DNA of 64,000 nt from Cupriavidus sp. WKF15 (GTDB taxonomy: Bacteria > Pseudomonadota > Gammaproteobacteria > Burkholderiales > Burkholderiaceae): assembly GCF_029278605.1 (NCBI RefSeq), contig NZ_CP119573.1, forward strand, positions 372,001-436,000. Direction: 5' to 3'. Each line of letters opens with the position of its first letter. Position 1 is the first letter of the stretch. Shown here in pieces: positions 18,287 through 27,606 of the stretch. The notes under the pieces were generated by a model. It worked only from the letters and a program-made list of their open reading frames with translations, was not told the DNA's origin and ran no database searches. A program made the translations under genes and the position numbers.

Positions 18287-19675
18287 TCAGCTGGCCAGGC
18301 GCTGCGCGAGCGCAGCCTGCCAGCCCTGCACGGCGGCATCCGCGAAGGCGGCGGACTGGCCGGCGTAGTTGGCCGGGTCGGCCAGGCGGTCGAGGGTGGC
18401 ATCGTCGAGCAGGCCTGCGTGCGCGGGATTCTCGCTGAGCGTCTGCGCCAGCGCTTCACGCAGCGTGATGCCTTGCGCTACCGCGCGGCGCGACGCGTGC
18501 TCCACCAGATGGTGCGCTTCGAGCCGGCCGATGCGGCCGCCGAGTTCGAGCATGGCCGCCTCGCCAAGGATCAGGCCGTGCGTGAGGTCGAGATTGGCAC
18601 GCATGCGCGTGCCATCCACCTGCAGGCCCGACACCACCTCACCCATCTGGCGCAAGGCGCCGGCGGCAAGCGTCACGATCTGCGGCAGCGTGTCCCACTC
18701 GGCCTGCCAGCCGCCGAGCGCGCGCTCGTGTTCCTGCACCATGCCCGACAGCATCGTCGCCACCAGCGGCGGCACGCGCACGGCCGCGGTCAGCACGGCG
18801 GCGCAGCCCACCGGGTTGCGCTTGTGCGGCATGGTGCTGGAGCCGCCGCGTCCCGGGCCGGACGGCTCGGCCACTTCAGCGACTTCGGTCTGCATCAGCA
18901 GCGAGAGATCGCGCGCCATCTTGCCGAGCGAGCCGGTCAGCATGCCAAGCGCGGTGGCGACCTCGACCAGCCGGTCGCGATGCGCATGCCACGGCAGCGC
19001 GGGCAAGGCCAGCTTCAGCTCGCTGGCCAGTTCGCGGGCCACCGCCGGCGCGGACGTGCCCAGGCTCGCCAGCGTGCCGGCCGCGCCGCCGAACTGCAGC
19101 GCGCTGGCCTGAACGCGTGCCGCGTCGAGCCGGCAAAGGTCACGGCGCAGCGCATCGAGCCAGCCGGCGGCCTTCAGGCCAAACGTGGTGGGCAAGGCAT
19201 GCTGCAGCCAGGTGCGGCCGACCATCGGCGTGTCGCGGTGGGACGCAGCCAGGCCGGCGCAGGCATTGCCAAGCGCCAGCAGGCTCGCCTGCAGGCTCGG
19301 CATGGCCTCGCCGAGCTGCAGCACCAGCGCGGTGTCGATGATGTCCTGGCTGGTGGCGCCCCAGTGGACGAAGCGCGCGGCCTCGGGGTCGCGCGCCGCC
19401 ACGGCGGCGGTGAGTTGTTTGACGAAAGGAATTGCCAGGTTGCCTGCAGCGACAGCGGCCTGCGCCAGCGCATCGAAGTCGATGACCGAGACGTTCGCGC
19501 AGACTTCGGAGATAGCCGTCGCGGCCGACACGGGAATGACACCGCAGCGCGACTCGGCGCGGGCCAGCGCGGCTTCGACGGCAAGCATGCAGCGCACGGT
19601 GCCGGCATCGGTGAAGATCTCCAGCACGGCAGGGCTGCCGAACATGGGATCGGTAAGGCGGGACGAGCTTGGCAT
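18287..19675 (-). CDS. pcaB: 3-carboxy-cis,cis-muconate cycloisomerase
   Basis: 462 residues, fumarase/aspartase superfamily. It cyclises 3-carboxymuconate to 4-carboxymuconolactone. The superfamily signature GRGGSSTMPHKRNPVG is present at about 280, with FVHWGATSQDIIDTAL earlier (about 102-117). Length fits PcaB (about 450). It lies between pcaG (58 bp upstream) and the pcaDC fusion in a pcaHGBDC operon that leads to beta-ketoadipate. Confidence 0.95.
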   Translation of the reverse strand: MPSSSRLTDPMFGSPAVLEIFTDAGTVRCMLAVEAALARAESRCGVIPVSAATAISEVCANVSVIDFDALAQAAVAAGNLAIPFVKQLTAAVAARDPEAARFVHWGATSQDIIDTALVLQLGEAMPSLQASLLALGNACAGLAASHRDTPMVGRTWLQHALPTTFGLKAAGWLDALRRDLCRLDAARVQASALQFGGAAGTLASLGTSAPAVARELASELKLALPALPWHAHRDRLVEVATALGMLTGSLGKMARDLSLLMQTEVAEVAEPSGPGRGGSSTMPHKRNPVGCAAVLTAAVRVPPLVATMLSGMVQEHERALGGWQAEWDTLPQIVTLAAGALRQMGEVVSGLQVDGTRMRANLDLTHGLILGEAAMLELGGRIGRLEAHHLVEHASRRAVAQGITLREALAQTLSENPAHAGLLDDATLDRLADPANYAGQSAAFADAAVQGWQAALAQRLAS

Positions 19676-19733
19676 GGGGGCGTAGTGGGTGTGCCGTCAC
19701 GACATTGGCGACGGCACGATTATGCGCGCAGCG

Positions 19734-20303
19734 TCAGATGTCGAAGAACACCGTCTCGCCCGGACCCTGCAGCACCACGTCCCAGCGCAGCGCGCCGTTG
19801 CCTTGCGCCTTGGCAACGAGCGTGCCGCGCCGATCCGCCGGCACCAGCGCCAGCACGCCATCGGCGGCATTGGCAGCGGCTTCGTCCGGGAAGTAGATGC
19901 GCGTGGCCACATGCTTGACCAGGCCGCGCATGAACACCGACACCATGATATGCGGCGCCTGCGGCTTGCCGTCCGCGCCGGGCACCACGCCCGGCTTCAC
20001 GGTGACGAAGCGGAACGAGCCATCCTCGGCGGTCGGCACGCGGCCGAAGCCGGTGAAGCCGGCGACCAGCGGCAGTTCGCGCGTGTCCTCGGCATGGCGG
20101 TAGCGGCCGGCCGGGTTGGCCTGCCAGATCTCGACCATCCCGTCGGGCACGGGCGCGCCGGTGCCGTCGATGACGCGGCCTTCGATGATGATGCGCTGGC
20201 CGGCCAGTTCCGGCGCGTCAGCGGTGAGGTCGGCGCAGTTCAGGCCGGTCAGGCCGATATGCAGGTAGGGGCCGACAGTCTGCGAAGCGGTGGCGTACAG
20301 CAT
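19734..20303 (-). CDS. pcaG: Protocatechuate 3,4-dioxygenase alpha subunit
   Basis: 189 residues, intradiol dioxygenase fold. The start MLYATASQTVGPYLHIGL is typical of PcaG, followed by ELAGQRIIIEGRVIDGTGAPVPDGMVEIWQA. Unlike PcaH it lacks the iron-ligand Tyr-Tyr-His-His set, as expected for the alpha subunit. GGAG in the end of pcaH, 8 nt from the ATG at 20303, fixes the start; the open frame extends to 20396 but overlaps pcaH. It pairs with PcaH to open the protocatechuate ring. Confidence 0.96.
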   Translation of the reverse strand: MLYATASQTVGPYLHIGLTGLNCADLTADAPELAGQRIIIEGRVIDGTGAPVPDGMVEIWQANPAGRYRHAEDTRELPLVAGFTGFGRVPTAEDGSFRFVTVKPGVVPGADGKPQAPHIMVSVFMRGLVKHVATRIYFPDEAAANAADGVLALVPADRRGTLVAKAQGNGALRWDVVLQGPGETVFFDI

Positions 20304-20307
20304 GTTC

Positions 20308-21009
20308 TTACTCCATCGGCGTGGCATCGCGGCCACGCAGCACGATATCGAAACGGTAGCCCAGCGCGTATTCCGGCTGCGTGGTCTCCCAGTCAAAAGT
20401 GGAAATCAGGCGGTTGCGCGCCTTCTCGTCGGGCACGCAGTTGAAGATCGGGTCGTACGCCAGCAGCGGGTCGCCGGGGAAGTACATCTGCGTGACCAGG
20501 CGCGTGGCGTAGGCATTGCCGAACAGCGAGAAGTGGATATGCTGCGGCCGCCAGGCGTTGTGGTGGTTGCGCCAGGGGTAGGCACCGGGCTTGATGGTCT
20601 TGAACTGGTAGCGGCCGTTGGCATCGGTGACCGTGCGGCCTTCGCCGGAGAAGTGCGGGTCGAGCGGCGCATCGTGCTGGTCGCGCTTGTGCGTGTAGCG
20701 TCCGGCGGCGTTGGCCTGCCAGACCTCGATCAGCGCGTTAGGCACCGGGCGGCCATTCTCGTCCAGCACGCGGCCCGTGACCAGGATGCGCTCGCCGAGC
20801 GGCTCGCCGCCATTGCCGACGGTCAGGTCGTTGTCGCCGGCGCGCACGAACTCGGCACCGAAGGTGGGGCCGGTCACTTCGGACAGCGACTGCGGAATCT
20901 GCACCAGCGGCTGCGCTGGCGAGCGCAGCACGGTGGACGCATAGGGGTCGAAACGGTATTCGGGCTGGGTGTCCCAATAGGGGCGGCGGTACTGGGCAAG
21001 GCGGGTCAT
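20308..21009 (-). CDS. pcaH: Protocatechuate 3,4-dioxygenase beta subunit (iron-binding)
   Basis: 233 residues. The four Fe(III) ligands can be placed: Y105 (AAGRYTHKRDQHD), Y144 (KPGAYPWRNHHN), H157 and H159 (RPQHIHFSLFG), all three lower than the Pseudomonas numbers Y108/Y147/H160/H162. It cleaves protocatechuate between the two hydroxyls to 3-carboxy-cis,cis-muconate. Start at the ATG with GGAG 9 nt upstream. First gene of the pca operon, divergent from pcaQ with a 95-bp AT-rich shared promoter. Confidence 0.97.
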   Translation of the reverse strand: MTRLAQYRRPYWDTQPEYRFDPYASTVLRSPAQPLVQIPQSLSEVTGPTFGAEFVRAGDNDLTVGNGGEPLGERILVTGRVLDENGRPVPNALIEVWQANAAGRYTHKRDQHDAPLDPHFSGEGRTVTDANGRYQFKTIKPGAYPWRNHHNAWRPQHIHFSLFGNAYATRLVTQMYFPGDPLLAYDPIFNCVPDEKARNRLISTFDWETTQPEYALGYRFDIVLRGRDATPME

Positions 21010-21104
21010 TGCTTCGTCTCCGGTGTTGTAGGGGTGGAATGACTTTAAGACACACACAAAGTCATGTAAATTGAGTTATTCGCTGATTACGATGAATTTT
21101 TGAT
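21010..21104. promoter_or_regulatory. Divergent pcaH / pcaQ promoter region
   Basis: 95 bp between two divergent starts, AT-rich from about 21050 to 21100 against a GC-rich background. A LysR-type PcaQ would be expected to bind here and, with its inducer, activate pcaHGBDC. No inverted repeat is clean enough for me to place the box. Confidence 0.5.
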
Positions 21105-22076
21105 ATGGAACGGCAAGAGCAGGCCGCACAGGACATTTTCCGCAACCGCGTGCGCCTGCGGCATCTCTATTGCTTCGTGGCGGTGTCGCAAACCCAGCAC
21201 CTCGGACGCGCGGCGGACCGCCTCGGCCTGACCCAGCCGGCCGTTTCCAAGACCCTGAGCGAACTGGAGGAGCTGGCCGGCACGCGGCTGCTGGTGCGCC
21301 AGCGTGCCGGCACCGAGCTGACCACGGCGGGCACGCGCTTCCTGCAGCATGCGCTGCGCATCCTGGCCGATATCGACGCTGCCGCCGGCAGCGTCACGGG
21401 GGAAACGGCGCAGACGCACGAACGTATCCGCCTGGGTGCGCTGCCAAGCGTGGTGCCGGCCGTGCTGACCGATGCCGTGCTGCGCTTTCGCGCCACCTAT
21501 CCCGAGGTCGGCCTGGATGTGCGCACCGGCATGAACCGCAACCTGATCGACCAGCTCAAGGCCGACGTGCTGGATCTCGTGATCGGCCGCATGGACGATC
21601 CGGTCGCGATGGAAAGCCTGTGGTTCGAGTCGCTGGGACCCGATTCGCTGGTGCTGGCGGTGCGCCCCGGCCATGCGCTGGCGACGACCACGCGGCCCAC
21701 GCTGCTCGATTGCCTGGCGTGGCCGCTGGTGATTGCCGCCGCGGGCTCGATCCCCCGGCACAACACCGAAAGCCTGCTGGCCCGCCACGGCCTGCGCCTG
21801 CCCGATGGCTGCGTGGAGACCTCGGACGCCTATCTCGGACGCCTGCTCGCCGAGCAGAGCGACTGTGTCTGGGCGGCGCCGATGTCGGCCACGCGCCGGG
21901 CCATGGACGAGGGCGGCCTGGTGGCACTGCCCATCGACACCCTGGGCACCGAGGAGCCCGTCGGCCTGCTGCGCCACAAGGACCGCACCCTGACGCCGAT
22001 GGCGGAGGCGTTGGCCGACTGCATCCGGGCGGCGGCGCATCCGGGCGCTCCGCGTCGCGGCCAGCCGGCTCAGTGA
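21105..22076 (+). CDS. pcaQ: LysR family regulator of the pca operon
   Basis: 323 residues. N-terminal winged helix (about 17-75; HLGRAADRLGLTQPAVSKTLSEL) and C-terminal periplasmic-binding-like sensor domain (from about 108). Sequence and position match PcaQ, which responds to protocatechuate-pathway intermediates such as beta-carboxy-cis,cis-muconate. Its last codons overlap the tail of the convergent pcaK-like gene by 7 bp. The ribosome site is weak. Confidence 0.9.
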   Translation: MERQEQAAQDIFRNRVRLRHLYCFVAVSQTQHLGRAADRLGLTQPAVSKTLSELEELAGTRLLVRQRAGTELTTAGTRFLQHALRILADIDAAAGSVTGETAQTHERIRLGALPSVVPAVLTDAVLRFRATYPEVGLDVRTGMNRNLIDQLKADVLDLVIGRMDDPVAMESLWFESLGPDSLVLAVRPGHALATTTRPTLLDCLAWPLVIAAAGSIPRHNTESLLARHGLRLPDGCVETSDAYLGRLLAEQSDCVWAAPMSATRRAMDEGGLVALPIDTLGTEEPVGLLRHKDRTLTPMAEALADCIRAAAHPGAPRRGQPAQ

Positions 22077-23461
22077 GCGGCCACGGGCCGCCTGCCCGGC
22101 TCGCCAGCCGGAGCGGGGCTGCCGCCGAAGTGCTTCACCATCAGCGCAATGGCGGCCAGGAAGGCAGGTACGGCCAGCAGCGTGAAGATCATGTCGAAGC
22201 CAAGCTGCAGGCGCAGCAGTTCCGCGCCGAGCAGTGCGCCGGTGATGCCGCCGAAGCGGCCGATGCCGAGCATCCATGCCACGCCGGTGGCACGGCCCTG
22301 CGTCGGGTAGAAGGCCGCCGCCAGGGAAGGCATGGAGGACTGGGCGCCATTCATCGCCGTGCCCGCCAGGAAGATCAGCACGCCCAGCATGAGCTGGCTG
22401 CCGGTACCGTGCCCGACGGCGTAGATCAGCGCGCCGGTGACCGCATAGGTCAGCGCGATCACCTTGTTCGGGTTGAAGCGGTCCATGAACCAGCCCGCGG
22501 CGATGGTGCCGATGCCGCCGCCGAGCGGGAACAGCGCGGTCAGGAACGAGGCGCGCTGGATCGAGAAGCCCGCGTCCTTCATCAGCGTGGGCATCCAGCT
22601 CGTCAGCAGGTAGAAGATGACCAGGCCCATGAAGTACGTGGCCCACATCATGGCCGAGCCCAGGCGATAGCCCGGCGCCAGCACGGTGCCAATGGCCGAC
22701 CGGGTGGCGGGAGCCTGCTCGCCAATGACATAGCTTGCGGCCGCCGCTCCGGCACCGGTCACGCGCTGCAATACCTTGCCGATCTGCTCGAGCGGGTAGT
22801 TGCGCAGCACCATGTAGCGCACCGATTCCGGCAGCAGCAACACCAGCAGCACGGCCAGCACGACCGGCAGCACACCACCGAGCAGCAGCACACTGTGCCA
22901 GCCGTAGTGCGGGATCATCGCCGCCGCAACGAAGCCGCCCACCGCCGAGCCGAGTGGAAAGCCGCAGAACATGGTGTTGACCAGCACGGCACGGCGGCGC
23001 TGCGGCGCGAATTCGGAAGTCAGCGTGACCGCATTCGGCATGGCCGCGCCCAGGCCCAGGCCGGTCAGGAAGCGCAGCGCCGTCAGCCAGCCCAGGCTAG
23101 GCGCGAAGGCCGTGGCCAGGCTGCACACACCGAAGAAGAAGACCGAAAGCACCAGCACGCGCTTGCGGCCGACGCGGTCAGCCAGCGGGCCGGCGAAGAT
23201 CGCGCCAAAGGCCAGGCCAAACAGCGCGGCGCTCATCACCGGGCCAAGCTCGGATTTCTGGATACCCCAGTCTTGCACCAGGGCCGGCGCAATATAGCCA
23301 ATGGCCGCCGTGTCAAAGCCGTCGACCGCGACGATCAGGAAGCACAGGATCAGGATCAGCCACTGGCAGCCGGTAAACGGCCGCTCGTCGATCAGGGCCT
23401 GGACGTCGATGACGCCGCCCTTGGCAGGGGTGGATTGGGGCACGGTTGTCTCCGTTTGCAT
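22070..23461 (-). CDS. pcaK: MFS aromatic acid:H+ symporter (PcaK-like)
   Basis: 463 residues with 12 membrane segments, of the aromatic acid:H+ symporter (AAHS) family. Signatures: VAVDGFDTAAIGYIAPAL in the first helix, GPLADRVGRKRVL in the loop between segments 2 and 3, GLGLGAAMPNAVTLTSEFAP in segment 4 and LPESVRYM near the centre. AAHS members carry 4-hydroxybenzoate, protocatechuate, vanillate or related acids. Position beside pca and pob genes supports uptake of their substrates. The ribosome site is GGAG before the ATG. Confidence 0.9.
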   Translation of the reverse strand: MQTETTVPQSTPAKGGVIDVQALIDERPFTGCQWLILILCFLIVAVDGFDTAAIGYIAPALVQDWGIQKSELGPVMSAALFGLAFGAIFAGPLADRVGRKRVLVLSVFFFGVCSLATAFAPSLGWLTALRFLTGLGLGAAMPNAVTLTSEFAPQRRRAVLVNTMFCGFPLGSAVGGFVAAAMIPHYGWHSVLLLGGVLPVVLAVLLVLLLPESVRYMVLRNYPLEQIGKVLQRVTGAGAAAASYVIGEQAPATRSAIGTVLAPGYRLGSAMMWATYFMGLVIFYLLTSWMPTLMKDAGFSIQRASFLTALFPLGGGIGTIAAGWFMDRFNPNKVIALTYAVTGALIYAVGHGTGSQLMLGVLIFLAGTAMNGAQSSMPSLAAAFYPTQGRATGVAWMLGIGRFGGITGALLGAELLRLQLGFDMIFTLLAVPAFLAAIALMVKHFGGSPAPAGEPGRRPVAAH

Positions 23462-23887
23462 GGAATTCGGCTGGGGTCAGCGACTGGGCAAACCCGCCCG
23501 TTGTTCTAATAGCGAACCATCGTTCTCTATAGGAACTGATCTTAGGAGTGGGAGGGGAAAGGCAAGAATTCGGGTTAACCCCTCGCGGCAGAGCAGCGCG
23601 AGTCGGGCCGGGCATGGTGGATTACGCCAGTCGGAAGGCGAATTCCGCGGGAAACTTGCGCGGTCTGCGGATAGCTTCCTTGCAGGCGTGACAGATCGGC
23701 CAAGTTGCGCAATCTTTCACCGCCGGCTTATGGGAGCACAGACGATACATGCCAAAATTTCATGGAAATAACGCCAGATGTTATTTTCCATGCCATGACG
23801 TATTGCTTAGGATGCGCTAAGCAGCCGTCAACGCGAGCCAGGCTAAAAAGATAAGTATAAGACTCAATCGGCTTGACCCACGCCTCA
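23462..23887. other. Intergenic region between hppD and pcaK
   Basis: No gene supported. It contains the pcaK promoter and, at 23761-23792, an AT-rich inverted repeat listed separately. The last 60 bp before the hppD stop are AT-rich. Confidence 0.5.
23761..23792. repeat. Inverted repeat downstream of hppD
   Basis: CATGGAAATAAC (23761-23772), 7 nt, GTTATTTTCCATG (23780-23792): complementary arms apart from one extra A/T. In hppD direction it is followed by an AAATTTT stretch, so it may be a weak terminator; an operator for the pcaK gene is the other possibility. Confidence 0.4.
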
Positions 23888-24958
23888 TCACGGGGCCAAC
23901 GACTCCAGCACGGCAAGGTTGCCCTCGCCGAAGCCGTGGTGCCCGTCCCGCTGGACGATCTCGAAGAAGAACTCGCCCGCCTCGCGTTTCGCGAAGGCCT
24001 GGAGGAAGCGGTCCTGCCCACCGTCGGCGCGCACGGTGCCGTCTACCAGGATGCCATAGCGCTGCAGCGTGGCCAGGTCCAGTCCATGCCCCGGCAGGCG
24101 CGCATCGAGCGTGCCGTAGTAGGCCGCCGGCGGCTGCACGAACTGCACACCGTGCGCAGCCAGTGCCGCGGCGCTCGCCGCCAGGTTGTCGGTGGCCAGC
24201 GCAATGTGCTGGATGCCCTCGCCATGGGGGTCCGACAGGTACTGGCGCATCCGGTCGTGGCGCGGCGTGCCCTTCTCGTACAACGGAATCCGGATCTGCC
24301 CGCAAGGGGAAAGCAGCACGCAGGCATCGCTGGCCACCTGCCAGTCGGGATGGACTTCGTGGATCTCCCGAAAACCCAGCACCTTGCGGTAGAAGTCGCT
24401 CCATTCTTCCAGGTGGCCCGGTTCCACGGCCTGCGTCAGGTGATCGACCCGAGTCAGACCCGCGCCTGGCGAACGGCCGTCCTGCGGCAAGGGCCGGAAG
24501 TCCACGTCGTAGATCGAGATATCTCCCACGTCGCCCGGACGGCCTTCCTTGCCGCGCCAGCGGTCAATGAAATAGATGACCGACTGGCCGATGCCCTGGA
24601 TGGCGGGAATATTCAGTTCCATCGGCCCGACCGTGCCGCCTTCGAACGGCCACGCGCCCGCTTCGATGGCGCGCTCGAACGCCGCCGCGGCATCGTTCAC
24701 GCGGATGCCGACGGCGCAGATCGACAGGCCATACTCGGCGGCGTAGCGTGTGGCAAAGGAATCCGGCTCCGCGTCCACGACGAAGTTCATCTCGCCCTGG
24801 CGATACAGCCTGACTGCCTTGTGGCGGTGCTCGGCAAGGGCGGCAAAGCCGAAACGCTCGAAGGTCCGGCCCAGTGCGGCCGCATCCGGCGAGGCGAACT
24901 CGATGAATTCGTAACCCTGGATGCCCAGCGGGTTGTCCCAGGCTTCAGCGGCGCTCAT
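23888..24958 (-). CDS. hppD: 4-hydroxyphenylpyruvate dioxygenase
   Basis: 356 residues. A non-haem iron enzyme converting 4-hydroxyphenylpyruvate to homogentisate in tyrosine catabolism. Two vicinal-oxygen-chelate domains: the first with GYEFIEFASPD, the second with RVDHLTQAV, GIQHIALATDN and the C-terminal FFFEIVQRDGHHGFGEGN, which together supply the His-His-Glu iron site. The frame is open to 25168, but AGGAG 9-10 nt before the ATG at 24958 and the usual N-terminal DNPLGIQGYEFIEF fix the start. The rest of the homogentisate pathway is not in the window. It is paralogous to the C-terminal half of the dehydratase at 34187. Confidence 0.93.
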   Translation of the reverse strand: MSAAEAWDNPLGIQGYEFIEFASPDAAALGRTFERFGFAALAEHRHKAVRLYRQGEMNFVVDAEPDSFATRYAAEYGLSICAVGIRVNDAAAAFERAIEAGAWPFEGGTVGPMELNIPAIQGIGQSVIYFIDRWRGKEGRPGDVGDISIYDVDFRPLPQDGRSPGAGLTRVDHLTQAVEPGHLEEWSDFYRKVLGFREIHEVHPDWQVASDACVLLSPCGQIRIPLYEKGTPRHDRMRQYLSDPHGEGIQHIALATDNLAASAAALAAHGVQFVQPPAAYYGTLDARLPGHGLDLATLQRYGILVDGTVRADGGQDRFLQAFAKREAGEFFFEIVQRDGHHGFGEGNLAVLESLAP

Positions 24959-25084
24959 GTTGGGGGGCTCCTGTATGGGTGCGGGGCGGTACGGCAAGCC
25001 CCGTGGCAACGTGGTCCGATCATAGCAATGCTGCCGGCGCCTGCCGCATCGCCCATGGATCCCGGCCCCCTCCGTAGAAACCCG

Positions 25085-25140
25085 CACTGCGTTTCCTGAT
25101 CGCCCAACTGCGTTCACTAATCGCGCGTTATGCGCTTTAC
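25085..25140 (+). promoter_or_regulatory. Candidate IclR-type operator upstream of the shikimate/quinate dehydrogenase gene
   Basis: Two direct copies of ACTGCGTT about 22 bp apart are followed by TAATCGCGCG (25118-25127) and then TTATGCGC. The same TAATCGCGCG core, in opposite orientation, occurs at 34091-34100 between the IclR gene and the dehydratase gene. IclR-family regulators such as PcaU and PobR of Acinetobacter use repeats spaced in this way. Candidate only. Confidence 0.4.
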
Positions 25141-25250
25141 ATCTCTTGGCTCGCCGCCCATCGGCCACTAATCTCTGGTCATCGAGACACAGCGCCAGGC
25201 CCGGACCATGTATCCTCGCCGGCCCGACTTCCTACGCCCCCAGGAACATC

Positions 25251-26084
25251 ATGATCAACGGCAAGACCACCCTCATCGCGCACCTTGGCTTTCCGACCGA
25301 GTCGTTCAAGGCGCCCATGATCTACAACCCCTGGTTCGAGCAGCAGGGCATCGATGCCGTGGTAATGCCGATGGGCGTGAAGCCCGACGACTACCCGGTG
25401 TTCTTCCGCTCGCTGTTCCGCCTGAGCAATATCCGCGGCGCGCTGGTCACCATGCCGCACAAGGTCACCACCGTCGAACTGGTGGACGAACTCACCCCCA
25501 CTGCCCGCATCGCCGGCGCCTGCAACGCGGTGCTGCGGCGCGACGACGGCACGCTGGTCGGCGACCAGTTCGACGGCGCGGGCTTCGTGCGCGGCATCCA
25601 GCGCAAGGGCTGCCGGCTTGAAGGCGCTCGCGCCATCGTCACGGGCAGCGGCGGCGTGGGCAGCGCGATCGCCGCCTCGCTGGCCGCGGCCGGCGTGGCG
25701 GAGCTGGCACTGTTCGACACGCGCGACGCCTCGTCGCTCGCGCTGCGTGACCGGCTGCTGGCGCACTACCCGGCCCTGCGCGTGACCACCGGCTCGGCGG
25801 ATCCCGCCGGCTACGACGTGGTGGTCAACGCAACGCCGCTCGGCATGAACGCGGGCGATGCGCTGCCCTTCGATGTCGCCCGCATCGATCCGGGCGCCAT
25901 GGTTGGCGAGGTGGTGATGAAGTCCGAGTACACCCCGTTCCTCGAAGCCGCCATCGCGCGCGGCTGCAAGGTCCAGGTCGGCACCGACATGCTGTTCGAG
26001 ATGATTCCCGCCTACCTGGAATTCTTCGGCTACGGCACCGCCACGCCGGACGCCCTGCGCGCCGTAGCCCGCCTTAAATACTGA
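25251..26084 (+). CDS. Shikimate/quinate dehydrogenase family protein
   Basis: 277 residues. N-terminal substrate domain with the catalytic lysine in VTMPHKVTT and the Asp of GDQFDGAGF, then a Rossmann domain with GSGGVGSAIAASL (nucleotide loop). Canonical biosynthetic AroE has SxS near the N-terminus; here the segment is FPTESFKAP, which suggests a catabolic member oxidising shikimate or quinate to the 3-dehydro acid. Start at the ATG with AGGAA upstream; the frame extends upstream without a ribosome site. Followed by an MFS transporter and a porin, forming an uptake and oxidation unit. Confidence 0.85.
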   Translation: MINGKTTLIAHLGFPTESFKAPMIYNPWFEQQGIDAVVMPMGVKPDDYPVFFRSLFRLSNIRGALVTMPHKVTTVELVDELTPTARIAGACNAVLRRDDGTLVGDQFDGAGFVRGIQRKGCRLEGARAIVTGSGGVGSAIAASLAAAGVAELALFDTRDASSLALRDRLLAHYPALRVTTGSADPAGYDVVVNATPLGMNAGDALPFDVARIDPGAMVGEVVMKSEYTPFLEAAIARGCKVQVGTDMLFEMIPAYLEFFGYGTATPDALRAVARLKY

Positions 26085-26214
26085 AAGACAGCCGGGGAAT
26101 GCGCCACGGGCCCCGCACCGTGCGCGCACGCCCGTCACAAAAATACCGGATGCCGCCCCCAGGTCTTCCAGGCATGCCGGAAAGCACATCGCACCCATTG
26201 GTGGAGACAGACAA

Positions 26215-27549
26215 ATGACCACAATCAACAAGGAGATCACGGCCCCCGCCGTGGCCGGCCACTCGCTGGCCGACAAGATCCGCGCCGGGTTCACGCTCGG
26301 CAAGGTGCGCTGGGGCATGCTGGCGCTCGTGTTCTTCGCAACCACGCTCAACTACATCGACCGCGCCGCCCTGGGCGTGCTGCAGCCAGTGCTGGCCAAG
26401 GCCATGGCCTGGACCGCGCAGGACTACGCCAATATCAACTTCTGGTTCCAGGTCGGCTACGCCATCGGCTTCGCCCTGCAGGGACGATTCATCGACATGG
26501 TCGGGGTCAAGCGCGCCTTCGCGCTGGCCGTGCTGCTGTGGAGCCTCGCCTGCGGCGCGCATGCACTCGCGGCCTCGGCGGTCGGGTTCATGGTCTGCCG
26601 CTTCTTCCTTGGCCTGACCGAAGCCGCCAACTACCCGGCCTGCGTCAAGACCACGCGCATCTGGTTCCCGGCCAGCGAACGCGCCGTGGCCACGGGCATC
26701 TTTAACGCCGGCACCAATGTCGGCGCCATGCTCACGCCGATCATGCTGCCGCTGATCCTGCAGGTCTGGGGCTGGCAGGCAGCCTTCCTGATCGTGGGCG
26801 CGCTCGGTGCGATCTGGCTGGTGTTCTGGCTCATCAAGTACTACAACCCGGACGAGCATCCCACGGTCAGCCAGGCGGAACTGACGCACATCAGCCGCGA
26901 TGTCGAGCCGGCGCCGCAGCGCATTCCTTACTCGCAGATCCTGCGCATGCGTGGTACCTGGGCTTTCGCGCTGGCCTATGCCATCACCGCGCCGGTGTTC
27001 TGGTTCTACCTGTACTGGCTGCCGCCGTTCCTGAACCAGCAGTACCAGCTCGGCATCAGCGTGACGCAGATGGGCATTCCGCTGATCGTCATCTACCTGT
27101 GCGCCGACATCGGCAGCGTGGGCGGCGGCGCGCTCTCGTCCTGGCTCATCAGCCACGGCATGCCTGCCGTGCGGGCGCGGCTGGTGTCGATGCTGGCCTT
27201 CGCGCTTTGCATCACCTCCATCACCCTTGCCGCCGGCGCGAGCAGCCTGTGGATGGCCGTGGCCGCGATCTCCGTCGCCATCGGCGCACACCAGGCCTGG
27301 ACCGCGAACATCTGGAGCCTGGTGATGGACTACACGCCCAAGCACGTCGTGAGCTCGGTGTTCGGCTTCGGCGGGATGATCGGCGCGATCGGCGGCATGT
27401 TCATGACGCAGCTGGTCGGCTACGTGCTCACCGTCACGCACAACAACTATGCGGTGCTCTTCACGATGATTCCGTGCGCCTACTTCATCGCGCTGACCTG
27501 GCTGTTCTTCCTGGCACCGCGCAAGGTGCCGACCGCCACCACGGCCTGA
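26215..27549 (+). CDS. MFS transporter, anion:cation symporter family
   Basis: 444 residues, 12 membrane segments, related to ExuT/GudP-type carboxylate:H+ symporters. Signatures: NYIDRAALGVLQPVLAK at segment 1, FFLGLTEAANYPACVKTTRIWFP at segment 4 and GIFNAGTNVGAML at segment 5. Members take up hexuronates, glucarate, phthalate, quinate and similar acids. Sitting between a quinate/shikimate-type dehydrogenase and a porin, it most likely imports that enzyme's substrate. GGAG 7-8 nt before the ATG. Confidence 0.87.
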   Translation: MTTINKEITAPAVAGHSLADKIRAGFTLGKVRWGMLALVFFATTLNYIDRAALGVLQPVLAKAMAWTAQDYANINFWFQVGYAIGFALQGRFIDMVGVKRAFALAVLLWSLACGAHALAASAVGFMVCRFFLGLTEAANYPACVKTTRIWFPASERAVATGIFNAGTNVGAMLTPIMLPLILQVWGWQAAFLIVGALGAIWLVFWLIKYYNPDEHPTVSQAELTHISRDVEPAPQRIPYSQILRMRGTWAFALAYAITAPVFWFYLYWLPPFLNQQYQLGISVTQMGIPLIVIYLCADIGSVGGGALSSWLISHGMPAVRARLVSMLAFALCITSITLAAGASSLWMAVAAISVAIGAHQAWTANIWSLVMDYTPKHVVSSVFGFGGMIGAIGGMFMTQLVGYVLTVTHNNYAVLFTMIPCAYFIALTWLFFLAPRKVPTATTA

Positions 27550-27606
27550 GCACGCAGGCTGTCACCGTCACAACGAACCGACAACAACAATCCGGGAGAC
27601 CTTCCA

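Noticed and set aside
21170..23509. 779-codon plus-strand frame over pcaQ and opposite pcaK
   Set aside because: Runs through two recognised genes in other frames; low-complexity Arg/Gln/His composition.
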